A stretch of 11,243 nucleotides of DNA from Bacteroidales bacterium (GTDB lineage Bacteria > Bacteroidota > Bacteroidia > Bacteroidales > WCHB1-69), in the NCBI GenBank assembly GCA_017394765.1, contig JAFPXF010000001.1, positions 1 to 11,243 of the forward strand. The letters are read 5' to 3'. The notes under the pieces were generated by a model. That model did no database searches and was not told where the DNA came from. It saw only the letters and a program-made list of their open reading frames with translations. The position numbers and the translations under genes are program-made. Shown here one piece after another: positions 1 to 5,516 of this stretch. Numbering within the stretch: position 1 is the first letter of the stretch; every line of letters begins with the position of its first letter.

Positions 1-289
1 TCAAAGAAGTTAATTCTTTCTCCTTGTAAGATTTTGTCCATTTATAGACAATCATATAATGCAGAATGATAGCTAACAACCAAACAATCAGCAAGAAGAG
101 GATAGCTTTCAAAAAAGTGATGTCTTCACTGTCTTTGAATAGAAAATACCACACCACCCATAAGAATGCGTTAGAAAGAATAAAAATGGCAAGATGGATT
201 TTGAACGAGGTCCTTCGTGCCGCCATTTTCGCCAATTTGGCTTCCTCTTCGGGCGTGATTTCAGGAATATTGGGATTATTTTCTGCCAT
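1..289 (-). CDS. 2TM domain-containing small membrane protein (3' end beyond the window)
   Basis: The reading frame starts at an ATG at 289 and stays open for 96 codons to the left edge, so the C-terminus is missing. The product has an acidic, proline-containing N-terminus (residues 1-20), a basic stretch (MAARRTSFK, 22-30), a first membrane helix at about 31-50, a short acidic turn (KDSEDITF) and a second helix at about 61-82, then a lysine-rich tail. This two-helix hairpin of about 100 residues matches the 2TM domain family common in Bacteroidota, whose role is not known; the assignment rests on remembered family shape. It begins 5 nt after the pyrH stop codon and is probably cotranscribed with it. 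This is an unusual neighbour, since pyrH is often followed by frr in bacteria. The plus-strand frame over the same bases (66-329) has no protein-like features and is a shadow. Confidence 0.75.
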   Translation of the reverse strand, partial: MAENNPNIPEITPEEEAKLAKMAARRTSFKIHLAIFILSNAFLWVVWYFLFKDSEDITFLKAILFLLIVWLLAIILHYMIVYKWTKSYKEKELTSL

Positions 290-294
290 ATTAT

Positions 295-999
295 TTAGTA
301 TAAGAGGGTTCCGATGGGTTCGCCATTGAGCACTTTCAGTAAGTTGCCCTTGGTGTTGGCGTCATAGACATATATGGGCATTTTATTGTCTTGACAGAGC
401 GCAAAAGCCGTCATATCCATGATTTTGAGGTTCTTTTGGTAAGCTTCCGCGAGAGTGATTTCGGTGAATTTCACCGCATTGGGATCTTTTTCAGGATCTG
501 CGGTATAGACGCCGTCCACGCGAGTGCCCTTGATGAGCAGGTCGGCTTTGATTTCGAGAGCGCGAAGTGCAGCGCCTGTGTCCGTGGTGAAGAACGGGTT
601 GCCCGTGCCACCACCGAGGAACGTCACATAACCGGCCTCCAATGATTCGATCGCTTTGCGCCATGAGGTCTTCTCGCACACACCTTCAATGTTGACTGCT
701 GACAACACTCTGGCTTTCACGTTCATGGATTCCAACACACCTTGAACGGCAAGCGCATTGATGATCGTGGCCAACATGCCCATCTGGTCGCCCTGCCGAC
801 GCTCGAAACCAGCTGACGCTCCCTGCACGCCACGGAAGATGTTGCCGCCGCCGATGACCACCGCCACCTGCACGCCCGCGTCCACCGCAGACTTGATTTC
901 ATTGGCATAATGCAGGATATGATCGTAACTTACACCATATCCATCATCGCCTGTCAATGATTCGCCGCTTAATTTCAGTAGTATGCGTTTATATTTCAT
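295..999 (-). CDS. pyrH: UMP kinase (uridylate kinase) PyrH
   Basis: PyrH phosphorylates UMP to UDP with ATP in the cytoplasm, in pyrimidine nucleotide synthesis; bacterial enzymes are hexamers of the amino-acid-kinase fold. The 234-residue product has the expected length. Visible motifs are the N-terminal KLSGE (9-13), the glycine-rich GGGNIFRG loop (50-57), the QGDQMGMLAT segment (69-78) of the UMP-binding region, GGGTGNPFFTTDTGAA (129-144) and the KGTRVDGVYTADP nucleotide-binding segment near 157. The frame is open upstream to 1047, but the start at 999 is chosen because MKYKRILLKLSGES is the standard family N-terminus and because a promoter box lies at 1019-1026, downstream of the longer start. 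The gene is divergent from the ComF gene and leads a probable operon with the 2TM-domain gene. Confidence 0.97.
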   Translation of the reverse strand: MKYKRILLKLSGESLTGDDGYGVSYDHILHYANEIKSAVDAGVQVAVVIGGGNIFRGVQGASAGFERRQGDQMGMLATIINALAVQGVLESMNVKARVLSAVNIEGVCEKTSWRKAIESLEAGYVTFLGGGTGNPFFTTDTGAALRALEIKADLLIKGTRVDGVYTADPEKDPNAVKFTEITLAEAYQKNLKIMDMTAFALCQDNKMPIYVYDANTKGNLLKVLNGEPIGTLLY

Positions 1000-1018
1000 A
1001 TTCTTAAATTTCAAGTTG

Positions 1019-1026
1019 CAAAAATA
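1019..1026 (-). promoter_or_regulatory. Probable pyrH promoter, -7 box TATTTTTG
   Basis: On the minus strand this reads TATTTTTG, a full match to the Bacteroidota -7 consensus TAnnTTTG. It lies about 20 nt upstream of the chosen pyrH start codon, which would leave a short 5' leader. A near repeat of the same word (TATTTTTTG) lies just upstream at 1028-1036. No clear -33 TTG element is obvious at ideal spacing. Confidence 0.5.
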
Positions 1027-1089
1027 CAAAAAATACAATAATCTCATTCGCTCTATCGTTATTGGTTTTCGTAAACAAAATAAAAAACT

Positions 1090-1779
1090 ATGAAACTGAT
1101 AGATAATCTATTATCCCTGTTTTATCCGCGATTGTGCGCTGCTTGCGGCGATGCCCTACAGCAAAACGAATCCTGCATTTGTTTGAACTGCATGTTACAT
1201 CTACCTGAGACACAATATCATAAGGAACATTTCAATGCTCTTCGACAGGTGTTTGACGGACGAGTTCCCGTGGAGGAGGTAACGGCCTTGATGAGTTACA
1301 AAAAGTCAAACCGCACCCAGAAAATTCTCCATTGCCTGAAATACAAAGGGCAGAAGGAAATCGGAGCTGTGTTGGGTGAATATCTTGGTGGTCAATTAAT
1401 TACAGAAGAACGTTATCAAGGAATCCAATACATCCTGCCCATCCCGTTGCACCCGAAGAAACTACGGAAGAGAGGTTACAACCAGAGCGAATGGATTGCC
1501 ATGGGACTCGCCAAAGGAATGGGGATTCCCTATTTGACGGACGTGCTAGTACGAACGCAATTCACTGACACACAGACGAAAAAGAGTCGATTTGCTCGTT
1601 GGCAGAACGTCAAAGAGGTGTTCGCAGTACAAAATCCCGAAAAGGTGGCCTACACGCACGTGTTAGTTTGCGATGACGTGCTCACCACCGGCGCCACTAT
1701 GGAGGCCGCCATCCGAAAACTGTTAGAAATAGAAGGTGTCAAGGTCAGTGTCGCCACCCTCGCCGCCACCACACTATAA
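1090..1779 (+). CDS. comF: ComF family protein (phosphoribosyltransferase fold)
   Basis: This 229-residue protein has the full ComFC/GntX layout. An N-terminal zinc-finger-like segment has cysteines at 16, 19, 31 and 34 (CAAC and CLNC). A middle region carries the family segment ILPIPLHPKKLRKRGYNQSE (about 114-133). A type I phosphoribosyltransferase domain ends in the PRPP-binding motif VCDDVLTTGAT (193-203), with acidic D195-D196 followed by TTG. In naturally competent bacteria ComFC is needed for DNA uptake into the cytoplasm, but homologues are widespread in bacteria that are not known to be competent, and their reaction is unclear. No other competence gene is visible here. The ATG at 1090 is the first start in frame and gives the standard N-terminus. 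I found no convincing promoter box between 1048 and 1089. Confidence 0.94.
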   Translation: MKLIDNLLSLFYPRLCAACGDALQQNESCICLNCMLHLPETQYHKEHFNALRQVFDGRVPVEEVTALMSYKKSNRTQKILHCLKYKGQKEIGAVLGEYLGGQLITEERYQGIQYILPIPLHPKKLRKRGYNQSEWIAMGLAKGMGIPYLTDVLVRTQFTDTQTKKSRFARWQNVKEVFAVQNPEKVAYTHVLVCDDVLTTGATMEAAIRKLLEIEGVKVSVATLAATTL

Positions 1780-1783
1780 TTTG

Positions 1784-1869
1784 GGACTCTGGACTAAGGA
1801 CTTGAGACTTTGAAATCGCCGCTTATTCCCCCAGTCCTCAGTTCCCAGTCCTCAGTCCTCAGTCCCCGT
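1784..1869. repeat. GGACT / AGTCC word repeats, inverted
   Basis: Just after the ComF gene the plus strand carries G-rich words (GGACTCTGGACTAAGGACTT, then GAGACT, 1785-1809) and then the complementary C-rich words (AGTCCTCAGTTCCCAGTCC and further AGTCCTC copies, 1832-1869). The two blocks are reverse complements in word content and could fold on each other as an imperfect hairpin. The units are too degenerate for a CRISPR array, and no coding frame crosses them convincingly. Confidence 0.7.
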
Positions 1870-1873
1870 CCTA

Positions 1874-1957
1874 AACCAATATCCTTCTAACCTCCTAACC
1901 ATTCAACTTTCTAACCAATAACCTTCAATAACCAATAACCCATAACCCATAACCATT
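1874..1957 (+). repeat. AACCAATAACC-type degenerate word repeat upstream of a promoter
   Basis: The plus strand consists of variants of AACCAATAACC, CATAACCCATAACC and TTCTAACCTCCTAACC for about 84 bases. The tract ends with AACCATTAAAAAT directly before the promoter box at 1965-1972. The same word family occurs in the opposite orientation at 4819-4899, where it also stops at a promoter with AACCATTAAAAAT. This looks like an intergenic low-complexity repeat family of this genome. Confidence 0.75.
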
Positions 1958-1964
1958 AAAAATG

Positions 1965-1972
1965 TATTTTTG
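1965..1972 (+). promoter_or_regulatory. Promoter -7 box TATTTTTG
   Basis: TATTTTTG followed by CCG is a full match to the Bacteroidota -7 consensus, with the extended form TATnTTTGCCG that recurs at 4803-4810 and 7330-7337. A transcript would be expected to begin only about 4-7 nt after the box, at or next to the ATG at 1977, which would make the small lipoprotein mRNA leaderless or nearly so. It probably also drives the lipoprotein gene at 2201. Confidence 0.55.
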
Positions 1973-1976
1973 CCGT

Positions 1977-2162
1977 ATGAAAAAGAAACTGTCATTAATC
2001 CTTATTATCTGCGCAACAATTTGCATATCAACATCTTGCGCGAGAAAAATAAATGGTGCCACGCCGCACCGCCGCGACCGCAACTGCGGATGCGAGAATA
2101 TTTACACTTCCCAAACGGAATGCGAGTTGGCGATGTCTGACGATGAAACGATGAGACGATGA
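1977..2162 (+). CDS. Small putative lipoprotein, 61 aa
   Basis: From the ATG at 1977 the frame encodes 61 residues: MKKK, a hydrophobic stretch LSLILIICATICI (5-17) and a cysteine at 21 in the context STSC. This resembles a type II signal peptide, although serine at -3 is not ideal. The mature part (CARKINGATPHRRDRNCGC...) is basic and cysteine-containing, and I do not recognise it. The last eight residues (SDDETMRR) and the stop codon are encoded by the ACGATGAG octamer tract, so the natural C-terminus may have been replaced by repeat growth. An ATG at 1962 in the same frame is rejected because it lies upstream of the promoter box. The real length and function are uncertain; it could be a decayed gene. 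Confidence 0.5.
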   Translation: MKKKLSLILIICATICISTSCARKINGATPHRRDRNCGCENIYTSQTECELAMSDDETMRR

Positions 2163-2207
2163 GGCGATGAGGCGATGAAAAACGATGAAATGATAAAACG
2201 ATGAAAA
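2130..2207 (+). repeat. Tandem ACGATGAG-like octamers
   Basis: About eight degenerate copies of an octamer (GACGATGAA, ACGATGAG, GCGATGAG, ACGATGAA and so on) run from the end of the small lipoprotein gene into the start codon of the next one. Each unit contains ATGA, so the tract is full of overlapping start and stop codons. The last copy supplies the ATG at 2201. Unit divergence and the lack of unique spacers exclude a CRISPR array. Confidence 0.75.
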
Positions 2208-2974
2208 AGATTGTGTTATTGATGATTATGGCCATGATTTTGGCCAGCTGTGCGGATCGCAATGTTTCAGTAAAAATTGCAGGTGACATTCATGACGGTG
2301 GCAATCAGATGATCCGGCTTGCCCTCATTACTTCAGAGGGCATGGAGATGATTGACTCCATGAATTTGCAAAATGGGCATTTCGAATTCAAGCTTTCCTC
2401 TGAAAATGAACAAATTAAAGAGCGCGAAAACTCCCCAATGATGTTCCAGCTGTTCCTCTCGGAGGAGAATAGTCTGTCAACAATGGCCAAAAAGGGAGAA
2501 CGGCTGAAAATCACCGCTGACGCGCAGGATTTGACTCGGACATACCACATTTCAGGCGGTGAAGAGGCGATCCTCATTCACCAGTTGGACAGCTCGTTGA
2601 CCGCTTTTGTCCTCCCCACAGAAAAACTCTATGAAACCTATCAGAAAAATGGTGAAAATGATTCCGTCCGGGCAGAAATAGAGGCAAAATATGTCAAAAT
2701 GCTGCAAAATCACCAACAATACTTGCAGGATTTCATCAAAAGCCATCCCAACAACATGGCTTCCTACATTGCTTTCTTCCAAAGCTATAATCGAAGGAAT
2801 TTCTTTGACATCTATCAGGACTTGGACATACTGAAACAGATAAACAACAGTTTATCAAAGGTTTATCCTGAAAGTGAATATGTGAAAGCGATGACAAACT
2901 TAGCGGATATGGTGGAGATGCGTTTAGATGCAGCCGCCAAGGAATATTCTGAATCCGTTGGGGACGCCCGTTAA
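2201..2974 (+). CDS. DUF4369-type lipoprotein without a thioredoxin domain
   Basis: The 257-residue product starts with a lipoprotein signal peptide (MKKIVLLMIMAMILASC, lipid-anchor cysteine at 17). Residues of about 24-125 form a beta-rich region with the pattern seen in DUF4369 (IAGDIHDGGNQMIRLAL, then a GHFEFK-like turn, then GERLKITADAQDL). Residues of about 130-250 are helical and charged, as in the linker of Bacteroidota thiol-disulfide interchange lipoproteins. In that family an AhpC/TSA-thioredoxin domain with a CxxC motif normally follows, but here the frame stops right after SVGDAR, about where such a domain would begin, and no CxxC is present. It is either a natural short form or a truncated gene. 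It would sit as a lipoprotein in a cell-envelope membrane. The family assignment is from pattern memory. Confidence 0.8.
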   Translation: MKKIVLLMIMAMILASCADRNVSVKIAGDIHDGGNQMIRLALITSEGMEMIDSMNLQNGHFEFKLSSENEQIKERENSPMMFQLFLSEENSLSTMAKKGERLKITADAQDLTRTYHISGGEEAILIHQLDSSLTAFVLPTEKLYETYQKNGENDSVRAEIEAKYVKMLQNHQQYLQDFIKSHPNNMASYIAFFQSYNRRNFFDIYQDLDILKQINNSLSKVYPESEYVKAMTNLADMVEMRLDAAAKEYSESVGDAR

Positions 2975-3026
2975 ACTTTTGTGGGTAAATAGAGTTTTAT
3001 TCCCTCGAAATCAATTAATTTTTAGC

Positions 3027-3491
3027 ATGATGAAAAACATACTGAAAAAAATCGGATTGGTGATGCTTTGCGTCATCCTTTCCTGCGGTGCTTTCGCCCA
3101 GTCCGCCGATATGGACAAGCTGTTCAGCAAATACGACAGCAAGCGCCATTTTGAGAAATTCGAATACGGTTCCCAAAAACCGGTATGGCTGAACCTCATC
3201 GCGCACAACGCCTCCTTCGTGAAAATCCTTTCCTGCGATGCCAACCCCAAATCTCATAAATACAAGAAATTCAATCAAGACATCCGCAAGTCGATGGAGA
3301 ATTTCAACATTGTTTTTGAGTTCAACGAGTCGGATTATTTGTTGAAGGTTTGTGCTTCTGAAAAAGACCAAAAAGGATGTTCCAACTTTGTGGTTGTCTC
3401 GAGATTAGGGGACAAAGAACGGGTAATATGGCTTTATGGGAGAACCAATCTGAAGAAGTTTATCGACTACGTTAGGGATGCGTTGATGTAA
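3027..3491 (+). CDS. Unrecognised exported protein, 154 aa
   Basis: The start is placed at the first of two adjacent ATG codons (3027 and 3030), because the following residues form a signal peptide: MMKNILKK, a hydrophobic core GLVMLCVILSCGA, and a likely signal peptidase I site after AFA (residue 24). LSC at 18-20 could alternatively be read as a lipobox. The mature part is about 130 residues, mixed alpha/beta, rich in lysine and aromatic residues, with four cysteines, and ends in a likely helix (NLKKFIDYVRDALM). The frame is open upstream to 2928, but that extension overlaps the preceding gene and hides the signal peptide. It follows the DUF4369 lipoprotein by 52 nt and ends at a strong terminator. 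General shape recalls small secreted DUF4252-like proteins, but I would not assign it. Confidence 0.8.
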   Translation: MMKNILKKIGLVMLCVILSCGAFAQSADMDKLFSKYDSKRHFEKFEYGSQKPVWLNLIAHNASFVKILSCDANPKSHKYKKFNQDIRKSMENFNIVFEFNESDYLLKVCASEKDQKGCSNFVVVSRLGDKERVIWLYGRTNLKKFIDYVRDALM

Positions 3492-3492
3492 T

Positions 3493-3524
3493 AAAAAATC
3501 CCCCTCGCATGAGGGGGATTTTTT
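3493..3524. terminator. Bidirectional intrinsic terminator between convergent genes
   Basis: A perfect 14-bp stem, AAAAAATCCCCCTC paired with GAGGGGGATTTTTT, closes a GCAT loop. The stem has a GC core and A/T arms, so each strand yields a U-tract after the hairpin. It starts 1 nt after the stop codon of the exported-protein gene and overlaps the hutI stop codon by 2 nt, so it can end both transcripts. Confidence 0.92.
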
Positions 3525-4776
3525 AATGCCGTTTGCCATTCAGGAAAATCTGCTCCACCTTGTTACTTCCGAAGGCGTAGTTCATGTAGTAGAGCGTGTC
3601 CATCGGTTTGGTGATGAAGAAGTTGGCGATTTTGCCTTTCGTAATGGTGCCTAACTCGCGCCAGACGTCCATGGCGTAGGCCGTGTTGATGGTAGTGGCG
3701 TTGACCGTCTCCTCGGGCAGCATCTTGTACATCACGGAACCCATCGCGAAGACCAACTGCATGTTGCCGGACGGGCAAGAGCCGGGGTTGAAGTCGGAGG
3801 CCAAAGCAACCGGCAGACCACCTTCGATCATTTTGCGGATGGGGGCGCATTGCATTCCGAGGAAGAAGGCAGCGCCGGGCAGCACCGTGGGCATCGTCTC
3901 GCTCTTGTAGAGAGCCGCAATCTCCTCATCGCCCGTGTATTCCAAGTGGTCAACCGACAATGCATTGTATTTCACGCCGACTTGGATACCGCCGGAGCAG
4001 GCCATCTCGTTGGCGTGAATTTTCGGCCGCAGACCATACTTGATGCCCTGCATCAGGATGCGCTCGGTCTGCTCGGTAGTGAAGAAGCCCTTGTCGCAGA
4101 AGACGTCCACGAAGTCGGCAAGCTCCTCGGCAGCTACCATCGGAATCATCTCGTTGATAATGAGATCCACGTAACCGTCGGGGTTGTCCTTGTAGAGCAG
4201 CGGTACCGCGTGTGCGCCAAGGAAGTTGGCCTTGATGGTGAGCGGGGAGTTCTCTTTCAGCTTGCGGATGACGCGCAGCATCTTGAGTTCATCCTCGGTG
4301 GTGAGGCCGTAACCGCTCTTGATCTCGCACGCGCCCGTGCCGAAGGAGGCCATCTCCTCCAACCGTTGCCATGCCTGGTCGTAGAGCTCCTCTTCGGAAG
4401 TCTCGTGTAGCCGTTTCGCGGAGTTGAGGATGCCGCCGCCGCGTTTGAAAATCTCCTCGTAGCTCAAGCCCTTGATCTTGTCGATGTACTCGACCTCGCG
4501 GCTGCCCGCATAGACGATGTGCGTGTGCGAATCGCAGAAGGAGGGGAACACGAACTTGCCCGTGGCATCGATCTCCTCGATGGGCTCCTTGATTTTCTTC
4601 AGGATGTCGGGGTTGAAGTCCTCCATCTTGCCGAACTCCTTGATTTTGTCGCCTTCGGTGAGGAGGTAGGCGTTGTCGATGACGGGGAGGTTCTGCATCT
4701 CCTTGCCGGCGCGGAACTTGATGGATTTGGGTTCCGCCTGGATTAATTGCTTTATGTTTTTTACTAAGATTGCCAT
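3523..4776 (-). CDS. hutI: Imidazolonepropionase HutI
   Basis: HutI hydrolyses 4-imidazolone-5-propanoate to N-formimidoyl-L-glutamate, the third step of histidine breakdown, in the cytoplasm. The 417-residue product is full length for this amidohydrolase-superfamily enzyme. Metal-ligand motifs are visible: the HTH of CDSHTHIVYAGSRE (H84, H86), H254 in KIHANE, the conserved H277 in SVDHLEY, and D328 in ALASDFNPGSCPSGNMQ. EIKSGYGL (151-158) is also typical. The ATG at 4776 gives the normal Bacteroidota N-terminus and lies about 27 nt after a clear promoter box. No other hut gene (hutH, hutU, ftcD) is in the window, and the gene appears to be transcribed alone between its own promoter and the terminator, so the rest of the pathway must be elsewhere or just outside. 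Confidence 0.97.
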   Translation of the reverse strand: MAILVKNIKQLIQAEPKSIKFRAGKEMQNLPVIDNAYLLTEGDKIKEFGKMEDFNPDILKKIKEPIEEIDATGKFVFPSFCDSHTHIVYAGSREVEYIDKIKGLSYEEIFKRGGGILNSAKRLHETSEEELYDQAWQRLEEMASFGTGACEIKSGYGLTTEDELKMLRVIRKLKENSPLTIKANFLGAHAVPLLYKDNPDGYVDLIINEMIPMVAAEELADFVDVFCDKGFFTTEQTERILMQGIKYGLRPKIHANEMACSGGIQVGVKYNALSVDHLEYTGDEEIAALYKSETMPTVLPGAAFFLGMQCAPIRKMIEGGLPVALASDFNPGSCPSGNMQLVFAMGSVMYKMLPEETVNATTINTAYAMDVWRELGTITKGKIANFFITKPMDTLYYMNYAFGSNKVEQIFLNGKRH

Positions 4777-4802
4777 AGTTAGTAGGTTTTAATTTGATGC
4801 GG

Positions 4803-4810
4803 CAAAGATA
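4803..4810 (-). promoter_or_regulatory. hutI promoter, -7 box TATCTTTG
   Basis: On the minus strand TATCTTTG followed by CCG matches the Bacteroidota -7 consensus exactly. It lies 26 nt upstream of the hutI start codon, giving a leader of about 20 nt. The sequence just upstream of the box (AACCATTAAAAAT) is identical to that upstream of the promoter at 1965-1972. Confidence 0.65.
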
Positions 4811-4818
4811 GTATTTTT

Positions 4819-4899
4819 AATGGTTATTGGTTAATGGTTATTGGTTATAGGTTATTGGTTATAGAAGCTGGGTTATGGGTTATTGGTTTATTGTTTATG
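4819..4899 (-). repeat. AACCAATAACC-type word repeat upstream of the hutI promoter
   Basis: The plus strand reads as repeated TGGTTATTGG, TTATAGGTTATTGG and GGGTTATGGGTTATTGG words, the reverse complement of the tract at 1874-1957. Read along hutI, the tract ends at AACCATTAAAAAT immediately before the promoter box. The rest of this 266-base gap (about 4900-4991) is AT-rich, and I see no gene or further structure in it. Confidence 0.75.
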
Positions 4900-4991
4900 G
4901 GCGATGGCAATAGAAAGAAGCGGGTGACAAGTGTAAATATGTCTTTAATTGTTGATTGTCAGTATATTATGCATTTTTTTGATTTTCATGC

Positions 4992-5033
4992 AATAATCTT
5001 ATAACTAATAAGCCTATTAGTTATAAGATTATT
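4992..5033. repeat. Perfect 19-bp inverted repeat with a 4-nt loop
   Basis: The left arm AATAATCTTATAACTAATA (4992-5010) and its exact reverse complement (5015-5033) flank the loop AGCC. The stem is AT-rich and neither side is followed by a clear U-tract, so a terminator role is not obvious. It could be a regulator site, an arm of a lost mobile element or a cruciform. It lies directly before the ATPase relic. Confidence 0.85.
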
Positions 5034-5042
5034 AGTTTAACA

Positions 5043-5405
5043 GTATGGAAAAATTGTTCGTACGTACAGCAGCTATCTTGGTATGTATTCCAGAGAACCA
5101 CACGAAAAGTGTCGGAAAACATACTTGCTGATGCACTCCAAGAGTTGGTGGATCAATGCAATGATGTTTTCGAAGCCAAAACCGATGAACTGACTGCCTA
5201 TCAAATGAATTTCCTGCGGGCCGTGGCAGATGGAAATCACACTGGTTTGTCTTCTGCCAAAATCATACAAGACTACCATTTAGGATCATCCGCCAACGTC
5301 AACATCATCAAGAAATCCCTATTGGACAAGGATCTCATTGTAATTGAGGACAAAAAGATATTTTTATCGGATCCAATCATGAGTCTTTGGTTGCAACGGG
5401 AATAG
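5043..5405 (+). pseudogene. C-terminal remnant of a P-loop ATPase (AAA/DUF234-like prokaryotic ATPase)
   Basis: The plus frame is open from 4983 to the stop at 5403-5405. From about 5058 it reads SYVQQLSWYVFQRT, and further on LTAYQMNFLRAVADG, LGSSANVNIIKKSLLDKDLI and LSDPIMSLWLQRE. This is the winged-helix-like C-terminal part of a family of bacterial and archaeal ATPases of about 350-400 residues that often occur as solitary accessory genes. The Walker A and B motifs and all the N-terminal two thirds are absent. A GTG at 5109 could in principle start a 98-residue protein, but homology extends upstream of it without a start codon, which argues for truncation. The C-terminus appears natural. 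A 19-bp palindrome lies just upstream and a second truncated gene abuts downstream. Confidence 0.72.
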
Positions 5406-5516
5406 GCTGTAGGCCTTGAAGAAACGGGAGTGCCGTTTCAGGTCATTTCCGTTTGTTTGCGCCGCGAGAATGCCTCCGAACAGTAGCAATATCAGTGTTA
5501 TACAGGTCTTTTTCAT
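5364..5516 (-). pseudogene. 5' fragment of a secreted-protein gene, truncated near 5405
   Basis: On the minus strand an ATG at 5516 opens a 50-residue frame with a convincing signal peptide: MKKTCITLILLLFGGILAAQ, then TNGNDLKRHSRFFKAYS. It overlaps the last 74 bases of the FISUMP-DUF4221 gene in another frame and would be the next gene of that operon. After roughly residue 37 (position 5406) the frame enters DNA that on the other strand encodes the ATPase relic and soon meets a stop, so the body of the gene seems to have been lost at a junction near 5405. The frame could be fortuitous, but the charge and hydrophobicity pattern of a Bacteroidota signal peptide is good. Confidence 0.42.
5421..5439. 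other. Hairpin after the FISUMP-DUF4221 gene
   Basis: GAAACGG (5421-5427) and CCGTTTC (5433-5439) form a perfect 7-bp stem with a GAGTG loop, a few bases beyond the stop codon at 5443. There is no U-tract, so it is at best a weak terminator or an mRNA 3'-end stabiliser. It lies inside the truncated secreted-protein frame. Confidence 0.3.

Noticed and set aside
66..329. Plus-strand frame of 87 codons at the left edge
   Set aside because: The minus strand encodes a coherent two-helix membrane protein in tight spacing with pyrH, so the plus frame is a shadow.
1000..1047. Longer pyrH start at 1047
   Set aside because: The extra 16 residues do not match the family N-terminus, and the likely promoter box at 1019-1026 lies inside that extension.
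1784..2207. Possible CRISPR array or tandem minisatellite with spacers
   Set aside because: Units are short (8-12 bases), degenerate and contiguous, with no constant repeat of 24-40 bases and no unique spacers; no cas gene is nearby.
2928..3026. Longer start for the exported protein at 2928
   Set aside because: It overlaps the end of the DUF4369 gene and would bury the signal peptide that begins at 3027.
3850..4410. Long plus-strand frame antisense to hutI (186 codons)
   Set aside because: It lies wholly within hutI, whose protein carries all family motifs; the antisense product has no domain pattern and reflects codon bias of the real gene.
5109..5405. Functional 98-residue protein starting at GTG 5109
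   Set aside because: Family-like sequence continues upstream in the same frame without any start codon, so truncation of a longer ATPase is the simpler reading.
5421..5439. Intrinsic terminator for the FISUMP-DUF4221 gene
   Set aside because: The 7-bp hairpin has no U-tract on either strand, so I list it only as a hairpin.
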